A DNA stretch of 64,000 bases from Hyaloscypha bicolor E (Eukaryota; Ascomycota; Leotiomycetes; Helotiales; Hyaloscyphaceae): contig NW_020194664.1 in the NCBI RefSeq assembly GCF_002865645.1, forward strand, positions 1 to 64,000, written 5' to 3'. The notes beneath the pieces were generated by a model. The model was given only the letters and a program-made list of their open reading frames with translations, had not been told where the DNA came from and did no database searches. This document shows, piece by piece, positions 1 through 15,001 of the stretch (the first letter of the stretch is position 1; each line of letters begins with the position of its first letter). Position numbers and translations under genes: made by a program.

Positions 1-1930
1 CTAACTTTGTTACTATATTATAAGCTATAATTAAGCCTATAAGGGCTTCATATATCTAATATTATCTCTTGCGAGATACTTCTAATAATCTAATATTTAG
101 TTAGTTAATTATAAATAAATAGGTAAATAATAGAAATATTATACTTCTCTAGCTAATTAATCTTTTATACTAACTTGTTCTCTATAATACGACTAATTAA
201 CTTGATTACCTCTAGTACTTAACTAATTAATTCTCGTATATTACTTAAGGAACTTATAGGAGTCCTGAGCCCTCTTATTAGGAGAGAGGTATCTTGGGAA
301 AAGTACTTATACTTTAGAGTATATTATTCTTTAAGGGTCTAAGTAAATAATTAGCTACTAATTCGGTTTATATATAGAGATAATTAGTATATATATTATT
401 ACCGAGCTAGTGGTAATAAAAATAGTCAGATGCCTTAATTATAAGTATTACTTTTACTAGGTTAAGATTAGATAGCTCTTAAGCCTGCCTCTAATAATTT
501 GTACTAAGAATACGGTTATAGTTAGGCAGAAGCTTAAATAGCTTATAGGCATTCTTCTAAAGTATAGCTAGTAACTAGCTAATTATTAGCAAATAGTTTA
601 GTAATAAGAAAATAATAAGTAAATACTATTTATTAGTTTTTATAAATAATAAGAAAAGCAAATAGTATATATTAATATACTTTTGCCTATTACCCTAGCT
701 AATATAATAACTGTACTATATACTATTTTTACTATAGGCAGGAGAAATAAGATAACTAGTTAATAGTAATTAATAAGATAATATATAATATTACTAAAAA
801 TAAACTTATGCGAATAGCTTGTTATAAGTATGGCTTTCCTAGCTAACCGTAAAATTCTTCTTAAATATTCATATAAATATTAGGTATAATATATATAAAT
901 ATTTCTTTAGTAAGCCGCTATTATTAATAAGATTACTATTAATTTAGCCCTGGCTAAGGAACTACAGGTATATTAGTAAATTGCTTACGAATTACTACTA
1001 AATTATAAGCATATATCTTGTTTTTAATAGGTATATAGGGAACTAGCCAAATAAGTACTGTGTTTATAGTAAGTAATAAGAGCTAGGTTAATAGTACTAA
1101 TATTTTAGTGCCTTATAATAATTTATACCATTATAATAATCTATAAATAGCCGGGAATTATGGAATATAATATAGTAAACTAGGAATAGATTATAGACTA
1201 GTAGGTAGTAAACCAGGAATAGAAAGCAGACTAGTAGGTAGTAAACCAGGAATAGAAAGGGAACTAGTAGGCGGCGAATTAGGAGCAGAAAGAGAACTAG
1301 CAGGCGGCGACCCAGGAGTAGAAAGGAAACTAGTAGGCAGTAATTCAGGAATAGAAAGAAAACTAGCAGGCAGTAACCCAGAAGCAGAAAGCAGACTAGC
1401 AGGTAATAATAAAGGAATAAAAAGGAGACTAGCCGGTAGTAATAAAGAAAAAGAAAGAAAGCAAGTAACTTCTAATTAGGTATATACTACCCTATAAGCC
1501 TTATATATCATGTATATTATCTCCTCGGGATCCCTAATACTAGTATTCTATATAGACGGGGCAAGACCGCATGGTATAGTAATAATAAAATATAAAAGAG
1601 AAAGAAAGATATCTTAAGGAATCCTATAATATATTTACTATTAGCTACTAATATACTAGTAAACTTATATTATAAACTTATAATATTAGAAGATATATAG
1701 TAATTAAAGATAATTTATTTAATAATAATAATATAATAATTCGGTATTAAAAAGGCCTAGAAGTAATTAATTATTAGTTAATGAATTATATAATATATAG
1801 TAATAATATTATAAGAGAAAAGATTTAGAAAAATATACTAGGGTATAAGAAATATACCCGTAAGCCGCCGGGACTTCCTAAATAATTAATAGCAAATTAA
1901 TAGTAAGAGTATATTAGATAAGAAATTAGG
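1..1930. other. AT-rich, RIP-eroded repeat relic
   Basis: This stretch is very AT-rich and full of stop codons in all frames, with almost no CpA and many TpA dinucleotides, as expected after repeat-induced point mutation. The one part with coding character is the 33-bp minisatellite at 1183-1446. I recognise no other gene, RNA or transposon terminus. It is probably the remains of one or more old transposons. Confidence 0.6.
1183..1479 (+). repeat. 33-bp coding minisatellite (11-residue repeats), relic ORF end
   Basis: Eight in-phase 33-bp units start at 1183, 1216, 1249, 1282, 1315, 1348, 1381 and 1414. Read in the + frame each gives an 11-residue repeat with the consensus G-(A/I/V)-E-R-x-L-(A/V)-G-(S/G)-N-P. 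After the last unit the frame runs through a Lys/Glu-rich tail to a TAG at 1477-1479. All length changes are multiples of 33, and differences between units are mostly third-base or RIP-type transitions. No stop interrupts the eight units, unlike the surrounding DNA. It is probably the C-terminal repeat region of a protein-coding gene, perhaps transposon-borne. Function unknown. Confidence 0.6.
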
Positions 1931-4900
1931 ACTAGAGAAACTTACTTCGAAAAATATTTAAGGAAGAAAGAAAAAATAGTAATATTAATAAATTAGGATA
2001 TATATATATATATATTAGTATTATAGGGTTTTATTAATTATAATTTATAGTCGGATACTAGCTTATATTACGTCCTTAGTTTATTATAAAAATATGAACC
2101 AGAAGCTTTATTTTTATTAAGGAACTTTATATAAAATAAAAGATATGTATTTACTAGCAAATAAGCTACTAAGAACTAGTAATATACTACCGAGCAGGGT
2201 TTACTAAAAGAATAACTAGTCTATATATATTATTATAAATATGTAGGCAGGCTCTTTTAAAGCTACTCTAATAATTAAGTAAAGAATTAATAAATTATAT
2301 TAAGTTTATACTTTATTATTATAATAAATAAAATAAATTAATATAAAATATAATATTAAATATTGGATTCTATAAAGTATTTAGTAAGTAAAACAGCCTT
2401 AAAATACTAGCAAATTACTAATATTTCTCTATTAAGTTATTAGATTTTATCTAGATACTTAACTTGCTATTATACCCGGTATAAGAGGTCTAGAGCTACT
2501 AAAATTGCCGCCAAATTAGTATTAAATAGGGCAAGAGTAACTATATATTCTATAGATATCTGAAATAGTATATAGTATTTTATATCTCCTAATATTATAA
2601 ACTTCTAGTCTAGTATATACTAGTATTTCCTTAATAATTCGGGAAGGGCCTTATTATTATTATTAGGAGGCTCGTAATTAAAAATATTCCGTTTCTTATT
2701 ATACTCGCAACTATTCTCTCTCCTAAAATTTGCCTTAAATTATTACTACTCGTAATATTACTCTATTATAAAAGTATTAGTTTGGGATATGAAATGCTTT
2801 AATAACTAATTATAAGTAGGCCAATATTATAAGGGGAAGTTAATTATAGTTAGTAATAAGAAATTAATACTAAGAACTATGTCTTATCTTATTTATAATT
2901 AGGCTAGGCAATAGTAATAAACCCGTATTTAAAGAAATATATAATTACTATTATATAAAATAAACTTAGTTATAATTAGGCAAGGGAATAGCTAGTAAGT
3001 TACTATAAAGTATCTACTAATTAGTATATGAAACTTTTACTATTTAATTCTACTAATATAATATTTCATAATTTAATAGGTATAAAAGCTTAGGGTATGA
3101 AATGCCTAATCTTCCTAGCCTTTATAGTCTATTTCCCCAAAGCCCCACATATACTCTAGAAAATCTTAAATATATTTGGTCTTAGTTTATTATATATCTA
3201 TTATTAAGATAGATTATTTCTAATTATTAATAAAATACTCCCGAAAAGATACCTAATAAAATATAATTTCCCTTCTATTTGCCTTCTCCTTAAACTCTAG
3301 TTTAATTATATCCTTAATAATAAAGAATATATTTATCTAATAAGTTTATATAATTATAATAAGAAAATATAACTAGATATATTACAAGTATTAAGGGTTA
3401 TTCTTATAAAGCTCTAGCTAGTAATCTGCTACCTTAATACATACTAGGCCTTCCTTAGATATAATAACCTCTTTCTAATTCTTGTAATATTTATCCCGGA
3501 TTATATTACTAGTATATATAATTTTATTAAAGAATTAGTTATAAAAAGCTAAGTAATCCTAATTAATTTAGTTAAGGTACTAATTATATTTATAAGTAGA
3601 AATACCCTCTTAAATACCTATCCCAAGAAAAGCCTTTCCCAAATATTAAAATATTATTTTCTAGAGATATTAAAATAATTTTAGACTTATAAAAACTAGT
3701 TCTATATTAAAAGTAAAAAATAATACTATAAGAAGTATAATTAAAACTTTATATTACTTATAAGATATACCAAGTACTAGATTTATAATAAATATTTACT
3801 TAAAGGCCACTAAATATTTGAGAATATTTAGAGAAATAAAGTTAATCTAATATTCGGTTAGTAACTTTCAAAAAGGTTAATAATTAGTAGTAGTTAGCTA
3901 GTAATTTAAGCCCTAATTACTAGCTTCTTCTAAGTAAGCTTTTAACTTATTAATAAAAGTAAAAGAAAAACAATACTCTTTATGAATACTAAAGAAATAA
4001 TATATAGTAAATATAAGTATATAAAATAGGCGAAAACGCCCTATAAAGTAGATATTTCATATTCTTTTAAAAGTCTTTATAATACCCTTGCTATATACCC
4101 GAATTATCTTATTAATATTTGGATCCCGGGCTAGTTTCTCTAAGAACTTACTAGTTAAAGGCTTGCAATTTACTATATTATATATTTTCTTAAAGCTATT
4201 ATATACCTATAAGTATACCTAGCCTTAGTAATACTTATAGTAATATTAGGAGATTACTAGTATTATATTAGTAATATCTCGGAGTATAATAGTTATATAA
4301 AAAATAGGCTTTATAGACTTTTCACGCTTACCTAAATTGGCCTATTTAGTAAAGGCCTTAAGATAGCAGGTATAAAGAAAATACGTAGTTAGGATATATT
4401 TATTAGTATTAAGTAGCTATTTAAGTAATATAAATTGGATTAAGATAGTTTCTTTTACTAAATTAGTATAGATTCGGGACTAATCTAGTTTTAAAAAGTC
4501 AAGAACTAGGAATAATATAAAAATAAAAGCGTTCTATATCTCTAATAAGGTATTAGCCTTAAAGTTAAGTTTAGTATTCTTATTTAAAAAGTAAATATAA
4601 GTATTATAATATAGCTTATTACTATAAAGGGAAAGTTACTAAATAATATTATACCAAATTACTTATAGTATATAACCTTAAACCGTATAATAAAGAAGTA
4701 TTACCTTAGCTTAAATATTATTATTATATATAGAACTAATATTCTTTTATTAGTATGCCTTAGCTTTGAGTTTAATATACTTCTAATTAAAAGAGATATA
4801 CTAGTAACTTATTAGTAAAACGTTATGAAATATAGCTAGTAAAAGAATCTTATTAAACTAATATTAGAGAATAGAAAATAGGGCGCCACTACTATATCTA

Positions 4901-7900
4901 GGAAATATAGTCTTTTTTATAGGGTCCTATATAAAAGAAAAGAAAATATAAATACAAATATCCTTACGACTAATTACATAACTAAAGTAATAGTAAGGCA
5001 TCTTATAAAAGGCTACTTTCTAAACCTTAGGCTAGTCAGGATTTATTATAGAATTAGTAATATTTATATATAAATACATGAAAGTAGAGATATTTTATTA
5101 AAAATAAGGGTATAAGTTAACTTGAATTCCTTATTAGGCAAAAGAAAAATAATTAGCATGCCTATAAAAGCTATTAATATTATATTATCTTGAACCTTTA
5201 TAGCGGTTTATCTAAGAGTAAAGTATATATAAATACGAGTAATAGTCTAGAATATTAGTTACCGGTTCAATATTATTTTTATTATAATTTACTTATAATA
5301 TATTAAAGTTAAGCTTATAAAAGGTACTATTATCTGAATTATTATTATTATTATCTATAACCTAGCTATTAGGTAAATAGTTATTATTATTATTTATAAT
5401 AAGACTAGTAAATATAGCTTGCTAGTTAATATTCCTAATTACTATATATTCTTACTAGTTTATTATTTACTCTAGATATAATAGTTTGCTATTTTATTTA
5501 TTAAGACTATAATTTAAAAGGAAATCATGGTATTATAGAAGTATAATATATTATTTAGTAAAATAAAAGAGATCTTATTTATTATTAGACTTAGTATATT
5601 ATTTATTTATATATTCTTAGAAATTAAATAAATAATAAGCTAGCTCCGAAATATAGTTAATTAGTAGCCTATTAGGTCTAGTAATCTCGGCTTATAATTA
5701 AGCTTCTAATTCTGTCTTATCCTTACTATTACTCTTACTCTTATCCTTAATCTTAGTATCCTTATTATTAATAATTTAGTTATTCTCGGTATTATTATTA
5801 TTCTTATTAATACTATTATTATTATCTAGATAAGGCATATTAGGGATCTTTTCGGGAATAAAGTCGGGATTATTACTATTATTATTATTATTATCCGGAA
5901 GTAGTTAGTTCAGGAAATACCCGAGACTAGGCTAGTTACTATTTGTAAAAAAGGAAATATTTGCCTATAATTTACTATATAGCTCCTGGCTATTAGGCTC
6001 CGTTTTACTATTATATTCTGGGAAACTATTATTGAAATTATTAATACTATAATTACTATTATCTGGGATTATATTATATGGTAAGAAATTATAACTCGGT
6101 AAGGGATTCCTATTCCGGTTTTATAAATTTAGAGATTCCAGATTAGTACCCTAGTAAATAGTTAATATTTAGAGAATAGATTATTAATTCTCTTAAGATT
6201 AACTAATAGGTTCTAATTCCTTATTACTTATATATTATAAATACCTAATCTTATAGGCCTTGCCAAATTCATAGCTTATTTATATAGCAGGCTCTATAAA
6301 ATATATATATGTCTATCCCTTATTTCTCGGTTATAAGTATCTAGAAGATTCGTATTTATAGTAGATTTGCGAGGATATAGTTATTAATTTAGTAGTAATT
6401 AGCTAGAAAGCTACTATATTTTCGGAAGAATTATAAAGTAAAGTAATACTTATAATACTTAGGCTCAAGTAAGAAGTCTTTTGGGTCTTGCTAGGGATCT
6501 CTTAGGTCTTTTTATAATATCTACTATTAGGTAATTATTATTTAATATTTCGTTCTCGGATTCTTATAGATAAGCAAGTAGTAATTTCTTATTTAGTTAG
6601 TAATAACTCGGTACTTTATCCTCGAATTCTAGTAGATTTACAAATAGTAGGCTCTTATATTATATAAGGCAGGCCTATACTCTATAATAAAAGTCTTATA
6701 GAATCAGGTATAGATCTTTAATATCTGGTTAATAATTCTTATATATTTCGAGGTCAAATTAATAATATTTGGAAGCCGAGTAGCTCTATACTTAAAGTAC
6801 TTATAGTATTTAAATATTCTTGAATATGGCAAGAAGGTAATATATATAAAGAATTAGGCTACTATATAATTAGAGTTAAAGAGGTTAGTATATCTAAGGA
6901 AAGAGGTTATAAAGGAAGAGGAAGTTATTAAGGAGGAGGTTATTAAGGAGGAAGTTATTAAGAAGAAAATTACTAAATAGTATTTAAAGAAGCTAGGAAA
7001 AGATATATATTAGTTATTAAATCTATAGCAAATAAAAGAAGCTTAAGGAAATATAAGTAAGCAAATAATAACCTATTAAATTAGGATCTGGAACTTATTA
7101 ATACTTTTCCTACTAGTATACTTGTCTAGTTATATTACTTTTATACCTTATTTCTTTTTTTTCTTCTTTACTTTTCTTTAGGTAAGGTATTCTTAGAGAA
7201 TTAGATTCAGAAATAAAAGATTAAAATCCGGTAATAATTTGCTAAGGATTCGGGAGTAAAAGGCTATTAAAGAATTAGCTTATTTAGGAGTAATATCTAA
7301 AAAAATTATTATTAATTATACTAAGAGTAAAAGGAGTTTAGATTTAGGAAGCGCCTCTAGCCTTAATTTTTAAGCGAGTTCTAAACTCTCGGTAATAAAT
7401 TTATTATATATATTATAATATATTAAATCCTAAAATATATACTTTCTATTATAATATATATAATTAATTTAGTACTTAATTCGTAGCCTTTTAGGGCCTT
7501 AAACTAATATAAAGAAAGTTATTAATAATATAATATTAGTTTTATTAAGATATATATATTATGTATATTATACTTTTTTGGCTTTTAATATATATATTCT
7601 TGCTATAAAATCGCGATTAATTTACTATATAACTAATACGTAATATATAGCTATAATCTTTTAAAAACCTGGTAATATATAATTATTTTAGTACCTAACT
7701 TATAGCTATTCGCCCGTTATTTGTTAAGTTATTACTAATGTTACGTATATTATGCTTTTTTAGCTCTTAATACATATACTCTTACTATAAAATCGCGATT
7801 AATCTACTATATAACTAATACGTAATATATAGCTATAATCTTTTAAAAACCTAGTAATATATGATTATTTCGGTACCTAACTTATAGCTATTTGCCCGTT

Positions 7901-8368
7901 ATTTATTAAGTTATTACTAATATTACGTGTGTCATGCTTTTTTAGCTCTTAATATGTGTACTCTCGCTATAAAATCGTGATTAATCTACTATATAACTAA
8001 TATATAATATATAGCTATAACCTTTTAAAAACCTAGTAATACGTAATTATTTCAGTACCTAACTTATAGCTATTCGCCCGTTATTTATCAAGTTATTACT
8101 GATATTACGTATATTACGCTTTTTTGGCTCTTAATACGTATACTCTTACTATAAAATCGCGATTAATCTGCTATATAACTAATGCGTAATATATAGCTAT
8201 AACCTTTTAAAAACCTAGTAATATGCGATTATTTCGGTACCTAACTTGTAGCTATTTGCCCGTTATTTAATATCGAGTTATTAACTATATGATTTTGGTA
8301 AGGGAGCTTCTCGCTAACGTGTGTTTTTTAAAACTGCCTCGCTTACATGCCCGCTTTTCAGGTATTTG
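1931..8368. mobile_element. Unclassified 6.4-kb RIP-eroded element, tandem copy A
   Basis: The sequence from 1931 is repeated from 8369 nearly collinearly for about 6.4 kb, and the differences are almost all C/T and G/A transitions. Copy A keeps more C and G than copy B, so it is less eroded. It ends with four 182-bp tandem units and a short unique tail (about 8270-8368). No frame is open enough to identify a protein. The boundary falls at an ACTAGAG motif (1931 and 8369). I see no LTRs or terminal inverted repeats. The large size, direct tandem layout and 3'-terminal repeat array could fit a Helitron- or LINE-like element, but I cannot support a class. Confidence 0.7.
7540..8270. repeat. 182-bp tandem repeat array, four units (copy A)
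   Basis: The same CTTTTTT(G/A)GCT(T/C)TTAAT motif begins at 7573, 7755, 7937 and 8119, exactly 182 bp apart each time. Units differ by transitions only, with no indels. Each contains a TCGCGATT block, intact here or partly mutated to TCGTGATT. Confidence 0.9.
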
Positions 8369-11300
8369 ACTAGAGGAACTTATTCCGAAAAATATTTAAA
8401 AAAGAAAAAGAAGATAGTAATATTAATAAATTAGGATATATATATATATATATTAGTATTATAGGATTTTATTAGTTATAGTTTATAGTCGAATACTAGC
8501 TTATATTATATCTTTAGTTTATTATAAAAATATAAACTAGAAGCTTTATTTTTATTAGGGAACTTTATATAAAATAAAAGATATATATTTATTAGTAAAT
8601 AGGTTACTAAGAACTAGTAATATATTACTAAGCAGAATTTACTAAAAGAATAACTAGTTTATATATATTACTATAAATATATAGATAGACTCTTTTAAAG
8701 TTATTCTAATAATTAAATAAAGAATTAATAAATTATATTAAATTTATACTTTATTACTATAATAAATAAAACAAATTAATATAAAATATAATATTAAATA
8801 TTAGATTCTATAAAGTATTTAGTAAATAAAATAGCCTTAAAATACTAGTAAATTACTAATATTTCTTTATTAAGTTATTAGATTTTATCTAGATATTTAA
8901 CCTATTATTATATCTAATATAAAAGATCTAGAGTTACTAAAATCGCTATTAAATTAGTATTAAATAAAATAAAAGTAGTTATATATTCTATAGATATCTA
9001 AAATAATATATAATACTTTATATTTTCTAGTATTATAAACTTCTAGTTTAATATATACTAGTATTTCCTTAATAATTTGGAAAGGGCCTTATTATTATTA
9101 TTAGAAGGCTTATAATTAAAAATATTCCGTTTTTTATTATACTTATAACTATTCTCTTTCCTAAAATCTATTTTAAATTATTATTACTTATAATATTACT
9201 CTATTATAAAAGTATTAGTTTAAAATATAAAATACTTTAATAACTAATTATAGGCAGGCTAATATTATAAAAAGAAGTTAATTATAATTAGTAATAAGAA
9301 ATTAATACTAAGGACTATATCTTGTCTTATTTATAATTAGGCCAGGTAATAGTAATAAACCCGTATTTAAAGAGGTATATAATTACTATTATACTAAATA
9401 AACTTGGTTATAATTAGATAAGGAAATAGCTAGTAAATTACTATAAAATATTTACTAATTAGTATATAAAACTTTTATTATTTAATTCTATTAATATAAT
9501 ATTTTATAATCTAATAAGTATAAAAGCTTAGAATATAAAATACCTAATCTTTCTAGCTTTTATAATTCATTTCCCTAAAGCCCTATATATATTTTAGAAG
9601 ACCTTAAATATATTTAGTCTTAGTCTATTATATATTTATTATTAAAATAGACTATTTCTAATTATTAATAAAATATTCCCGAAAAGATATCTAATAAAAT
9701 ATAATTTCTTTTCTATTTATCTTTTCCTTAAACTTTAGTTTAATTATATTCTTAATAATAAAAAATATATTTATTTAATAAGTTTATATAATTATAATAA
9801 GTTTATATAACTAGATATATTATAAATATTAAAAGTTATTCTTATAAAGCTCTAGTTAGTAATCTATTACCTTAATATATATTAGGCCTTTTTTAGATAT
9901 AATAACCTTTTTCTAATTCTTATAATATTTATTCCGGATTATATTACTAGTATATATAATTTTATTAGAGAATTAGTTATAAAAAGCTAAGTAATTCTAA
10001 TTAATTTAATTAAGGTACTAACTATATCTATAAATAGAAATACTTTCTTAAATACCTATCCCGAAAAGAATCTTTTTTGAATATTGAAATATTATTTTCT
10101 AGAAATATTAAAATAATTTTAGATTTATAAAAACTAGTTCTATATTAAAAATAAAAAATAGTATTATAAGAAATATAATTAAAACTTTATATTACTTATA
10201 AGATATACTAAATACTAGATTTATAATAGATATTTACTTAAAGGCTACTAAATATTTAAGAATATTTAGAGAAATAAAATTAATCTAATATTTGGTTAGT
10301 AACTTCCAAAAAGGTTAGTAATTAGTAGTAATTAGCTAGTAATTCGAGCCCTAATTACTAGCTTCTTCTAAATAAGCTTTTAACTTATTAATAAAAGTAA
10401 AAGAAAGATAATACTTTTTATAAATACTTAAGAAATAATATATAATAAATATAAATATATAAAATAGGTAAAAATATCCTATAAAATAGATATTTTATAT
10501 TCTTTTAAAAGTCTTTATAATACTCTTATTATATACCCGAATTATCTTATTAATATTTGGATCCCGGGCTAGTTCCTCTAAAAACTTACTAGTTAAAGGC
10601 TTATAATTTACTATATTATATATTTCCTTAAAGCTATTATATACCTGTAAATATATCTAGCCTTAATAATACTTATAATAATATTAGGAAATTACTAGTA
10701 TTATATTAGTAATATCTCGAAATATAATAATTATATAAAAGATAGGCTTTATAAACTTTCTATATTTGCCTAAGTTAGCTTATTTAATAAAGGCCTTAAG
10801 ATAATAGATATAAAGAAGATATATAATTGGGATATATTTATTAGTATTAAATAATTATTCAAGTAATATAAATTAGATTAAGATAGTTTCTTTTATTAAA
10901 TTAGTATAGATTCGGGACTAATCTAGTTTCGAAAAGTTAAGAACTAGAAATAATATAGAAATAAAAATATCTTATATTTCTAATAAGATATTAGCCTTAA
11001 AATTAAGTTTAGTATTCTTATTTAAAAAGTAAATATAAGTATTATAATATAGCTTATTATTATAAAAAAAAAGTTACTAAATAATATTATACTAAATTAC
11101 TTATAATATATAACCTTGAATTATATAATAAAGAAGTATTACTTTAGCTTAAATATTATTATTATATATAGAACTAATATTTTCTTATTAGTATATTTTG
11201 GCTTTAAGTTTAGTATATTTCTAATTAAAAAGAATATACTAATAACTTATTAGTAAAATATTACGAAATATAGCTAGTAAAAGAATCTTATTAAACTAAT

Positions 11301-14300
11301 ATTAGAGAATAGAAAATAAAATACTATTATTATATTTAGGAAATATAGTTTTCTTTATAGGATTCTATATAAAAGAAAAGAAAATATAAATATAAATATT
11401 CTTATAACTAATTATATAATTAAAATAATAGTAAGATATCTTATAAAAGACTATTTTCTAGATTTTAGACTAGTTAGAATTTATTATAAAATTAGTAATA
11501 TTTATATATAAATATATAGAAATAAAAATATTTTATTAAAAACGAGAATATAAATTAACTTAAATTCTTTATTAAATAAAAGAAAGGCAATTAGTATATC
11601 TATAAAAGCTATTAATATTATATTATCTTAAATCTTTATAATAGTTTATCTAAAAGTAAAGTATATATAAATATAGGTAATAGTCTAAAATATTAGCTAC
11701 TAGTTTAGTATTGTTTTTATTATAATTTACCTATAATATATTAAAGTTAAGCTTATAAAAAGTATTATTATCTGAATTATTATTATTATTATTTATAACC
11801 TGGCTATTAGATAAATAGTTATTATTATTATTTATAGTAAAACTAGTAAATATAGCTTACTAGTTAATATTCCTAATTACTATATATTCTTACTAGTTTA
11901 TTATTTGTTCTAGATATAATAGTTTATTATTTTATTTACTAAGACTATAATTTAAAAGGAAATTGCAATATTATAAAAGTATAATATATTATTTAGTAAA
12001 ATAAAAAAGATCTTATCTATTATTAGACTCAATATATTACTTATTTATATATTCTTGGAAATTAAATAAATAATAAGCTAGCTCCGAAATATAGTTAATT
12101 AGTAGCATATTAGGTCTAATAATCTCGGCTTATAATTAAGCTTCTAATTTCGCCTTATTTTTACTATTATTCTTATTCTTATTCTTAGTTTTAATATTTT
12201 TATTATTAATAATTTAGTTATTCTCAATATTATTATTATTCTTATTAATACTATTATTATTATCTAAATAAAGTATATTAGAGGTCTTTTCGGGAATAAA
12301 ATCGGGATTATTATTATTATTATTATTATTACCCGGAAGTAATTAGTTTAGGAAATACCTAAGACTAGACTAATTACTATTTGCAAAAAAGGAAATATTT
12401 ACTTATAATTTGCTATATAGCTTCTGGCTATTAGGCTTTGTTTTACTATTATATTCTGGGAAATTATTATTAAAATTATTAATATTATAATTACTATTAT
12501 CTGAGGTTATATTATATAATAAGAGATTATAATTTAGTAAGGAATTCCTATTCCGGTCTTATAAATTTGGAGGTTCCAGATTAGTACCCTAGTAAATAGT
12601 TAATATTTAGAGAATAGATTATTAACTTTTTTAAGATTAATTAATAGGTTCTAATTCCTTATTACTTATATATTATAAATACCTAATTCTATAGGCCTTA
12701 CTAAATTTATAGCTTATTTATATAGTAGGCTCTATAAAATATATATATATTTGCTTTTTATTTCTTAGTTATAAGTATTTAGGAGATTTGTATTTATAGT
12801 AAATTTATAGAAATATAATTATTAATTTAGTAATAATTAGCTAGAAAGCTATTATATTTTCGAAAGAATTATAAAATAGAGTAATACTTATAATATTTGG
12901 GCTTAAATAGAAAGTCTTTTAGATCTTACTAGGGATCTCTTAGGTTTCTTTATAATATTTACTATTAGGTAATTATTATTTAATATTTTATTCTCGGATT
13001 CTTATAAATAAGTAGATAATAATTTCTTATTTAGTTAGTAATAACTTAGTATTTTGCCCTCGAATTCTAGTAGATTTATAAATAATAAGCTCTTATATTA
13101 TATAAGGCAGGCCTATATTCTATAATAAAAGTCTTATAAAATCGGATATAAATCTTTAATATCTAGTTAATAATTCTTATATATTTCGAGGTCGAATTAA
13201 TAGTATTTAGAAGCCAAATAGCTTTATACTTAAAATACTTATAGTATTTAAATATTCTTAAATATAATAAGAAAATAATATATATAAAAAGCCAGGCTAT
13301 TATATAATTAAAGTTAAAAAAATTAGTATATCTAAAAAAAGAGGTTATAAAAAAGGAAGAGGTTATTAAGAAGAAGGTTATTAAGAAAAAGGTTATTAAA
13401 AAGGAGGTTATTAAGGAGAAGATTACTAAATAGTATTTAAAGAAGCTAGGAAAAGATATATATTAGTTATTAAATCTATAATAAATAGAAAAAGCTTAAA
13501 AAAATACAAATAAGTAAATAATAACTTATTAAATTAGGATCTGGAACTTATTAATACTTTTTCTACTAGTATATTTATCTAGTTATATTACTTTTATATT
13601 TTATTTCTTTCTTTTCTTTTTTGTTTTTTTTTAGGTAAGATATTCTTAGAGAATTAGATTCAGAAATAAAAGATTAAAATCTAGTAATAATTTACTAAAA
13701 GTTTAAAAGTAAAAGGCTATTAAAGAATTAGCTTATTTAAAAGTAATATCTAAAAAAATTATTATTAATTATACTAAAAGTAAAAGGGGTTTAGATTTAG
13801 GAAATATCTCTAACTTTAATTTCTAAGTAAGTTTTAAACTTTTAGTAATAAATTTATTATATATATTATAATATATTAGATTCTAAAATATATATTTTCT
13901 ATTATAATATATATAATTAATTTAGTACTTAATTTATAGCCTTTTAGGGCCTTAAACTAATATAAAAAAAGTTATTAATAATATAATATTAGTTTTATTA
14001 AGATATATATTATATATATTATACTTTTTTAGCTTTTAATATATATACTTTTATTATAAAATTATAATTAATTTATTATATAACTAATATATAATATATA
14101 ACTATAATCTTTTAAAAACCTAGTAATATATAATTATTTTAGTATCTAACTTATAGTTATTTGCCTATTATTTATTAAATTATTACTAATATTATATATA
14201 TTATACTTTTTTAGCTTTTAATATATATATTTTTACTATAAAATTATAATTAATTTACTATATAACTAATATATAATATATAATTATAATCTTTTAAAAA

Positions 14301-15001
14301 CCTAGTAATATATAATTATTTTAATATCTAACTTATAACTATTTACCTATTATTTATCGAGTTATTACTAATATTATATATATTATACTTTTTTGGCTTT
14401 TAATATATATACTCTTATTATAAAATCGCAATTAATCTATTATATAACTAATATATAATATATAGCTATAAGCTTTTAAAAACCTAGTAATATATAATTA
14501 TTTTAGTATTTAACTTATAGCTATTTACCTATTATTTATTAAGTTATTACTAATATTATATATATTATACTTTTTTAGCTCTTAATATATATATTCTTAT
14601 TATAAAATTATAATTAATCTACTATATAACTAATATATAATATATAACTATAATCTTTTAAAAACCTAATAATATATAATTATTTTAGTACCTAATTTAT
14701 AACTATTTATTTGTTATTTATTAAGTTATTACTAATATTATATATATTATACTTTTTTGGCTCTTAATATATATACTCTTACTATAAAATTATAATTAAT
14801 TTACTATATAATTAATATATAATATATAGCTATAATCTTTTAAAAACCTAGTAATATATAATTATTTTAATATCTAACTTATAGCTATTCGCCTGTTATT
14901 TAATATTAAGTTATTAACTATATAATTTTAGTAAGAAAGCTTTTTACTAATATGTGTTTTTTAAAACTACCTTACTTATATACCCGCTTTTTAGGCATTT
15001 G
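8369..15001. mobile_element. Unclassified 6.6-kb RIP-eroded element, tandem copy B
   Basis: This is the second direct copy of the element at 1931-8368, abutting it with no spacer. It is about 195 bp longer, mainly because its terminal array has five 182-bp units instead of four. It is more strongly AT-converted than copy A: GCGCCTC and TCGCGATT blocks in A read as all-AT equivalents here. This unequal decay between adjacent copies is a clear RIP signature. No recognisable protein remains. Confidence 0.7.
13990..14900. repeat. 182-bp tandem repeat array, five units (copy B)
   Basis: Unit starts at 14024, 14206, 14388, 14570 and 14752 are spaced by exactly 182 bp. The array is the counterpart of 7540-8270 with one extra unit. 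The CpG-rich block is fully converted to TTATAATT in most units; one unit keeps TCGCAATT. Confidence 0.9.

Noticed and set aside
8361..8375. CTAG at the junction of the tandem copies as a Helitron 3' end
   Set aside because: There is no hairpin at the right distance and no TC start or rolling-circle protein, so the Helitron class cannot be supported.
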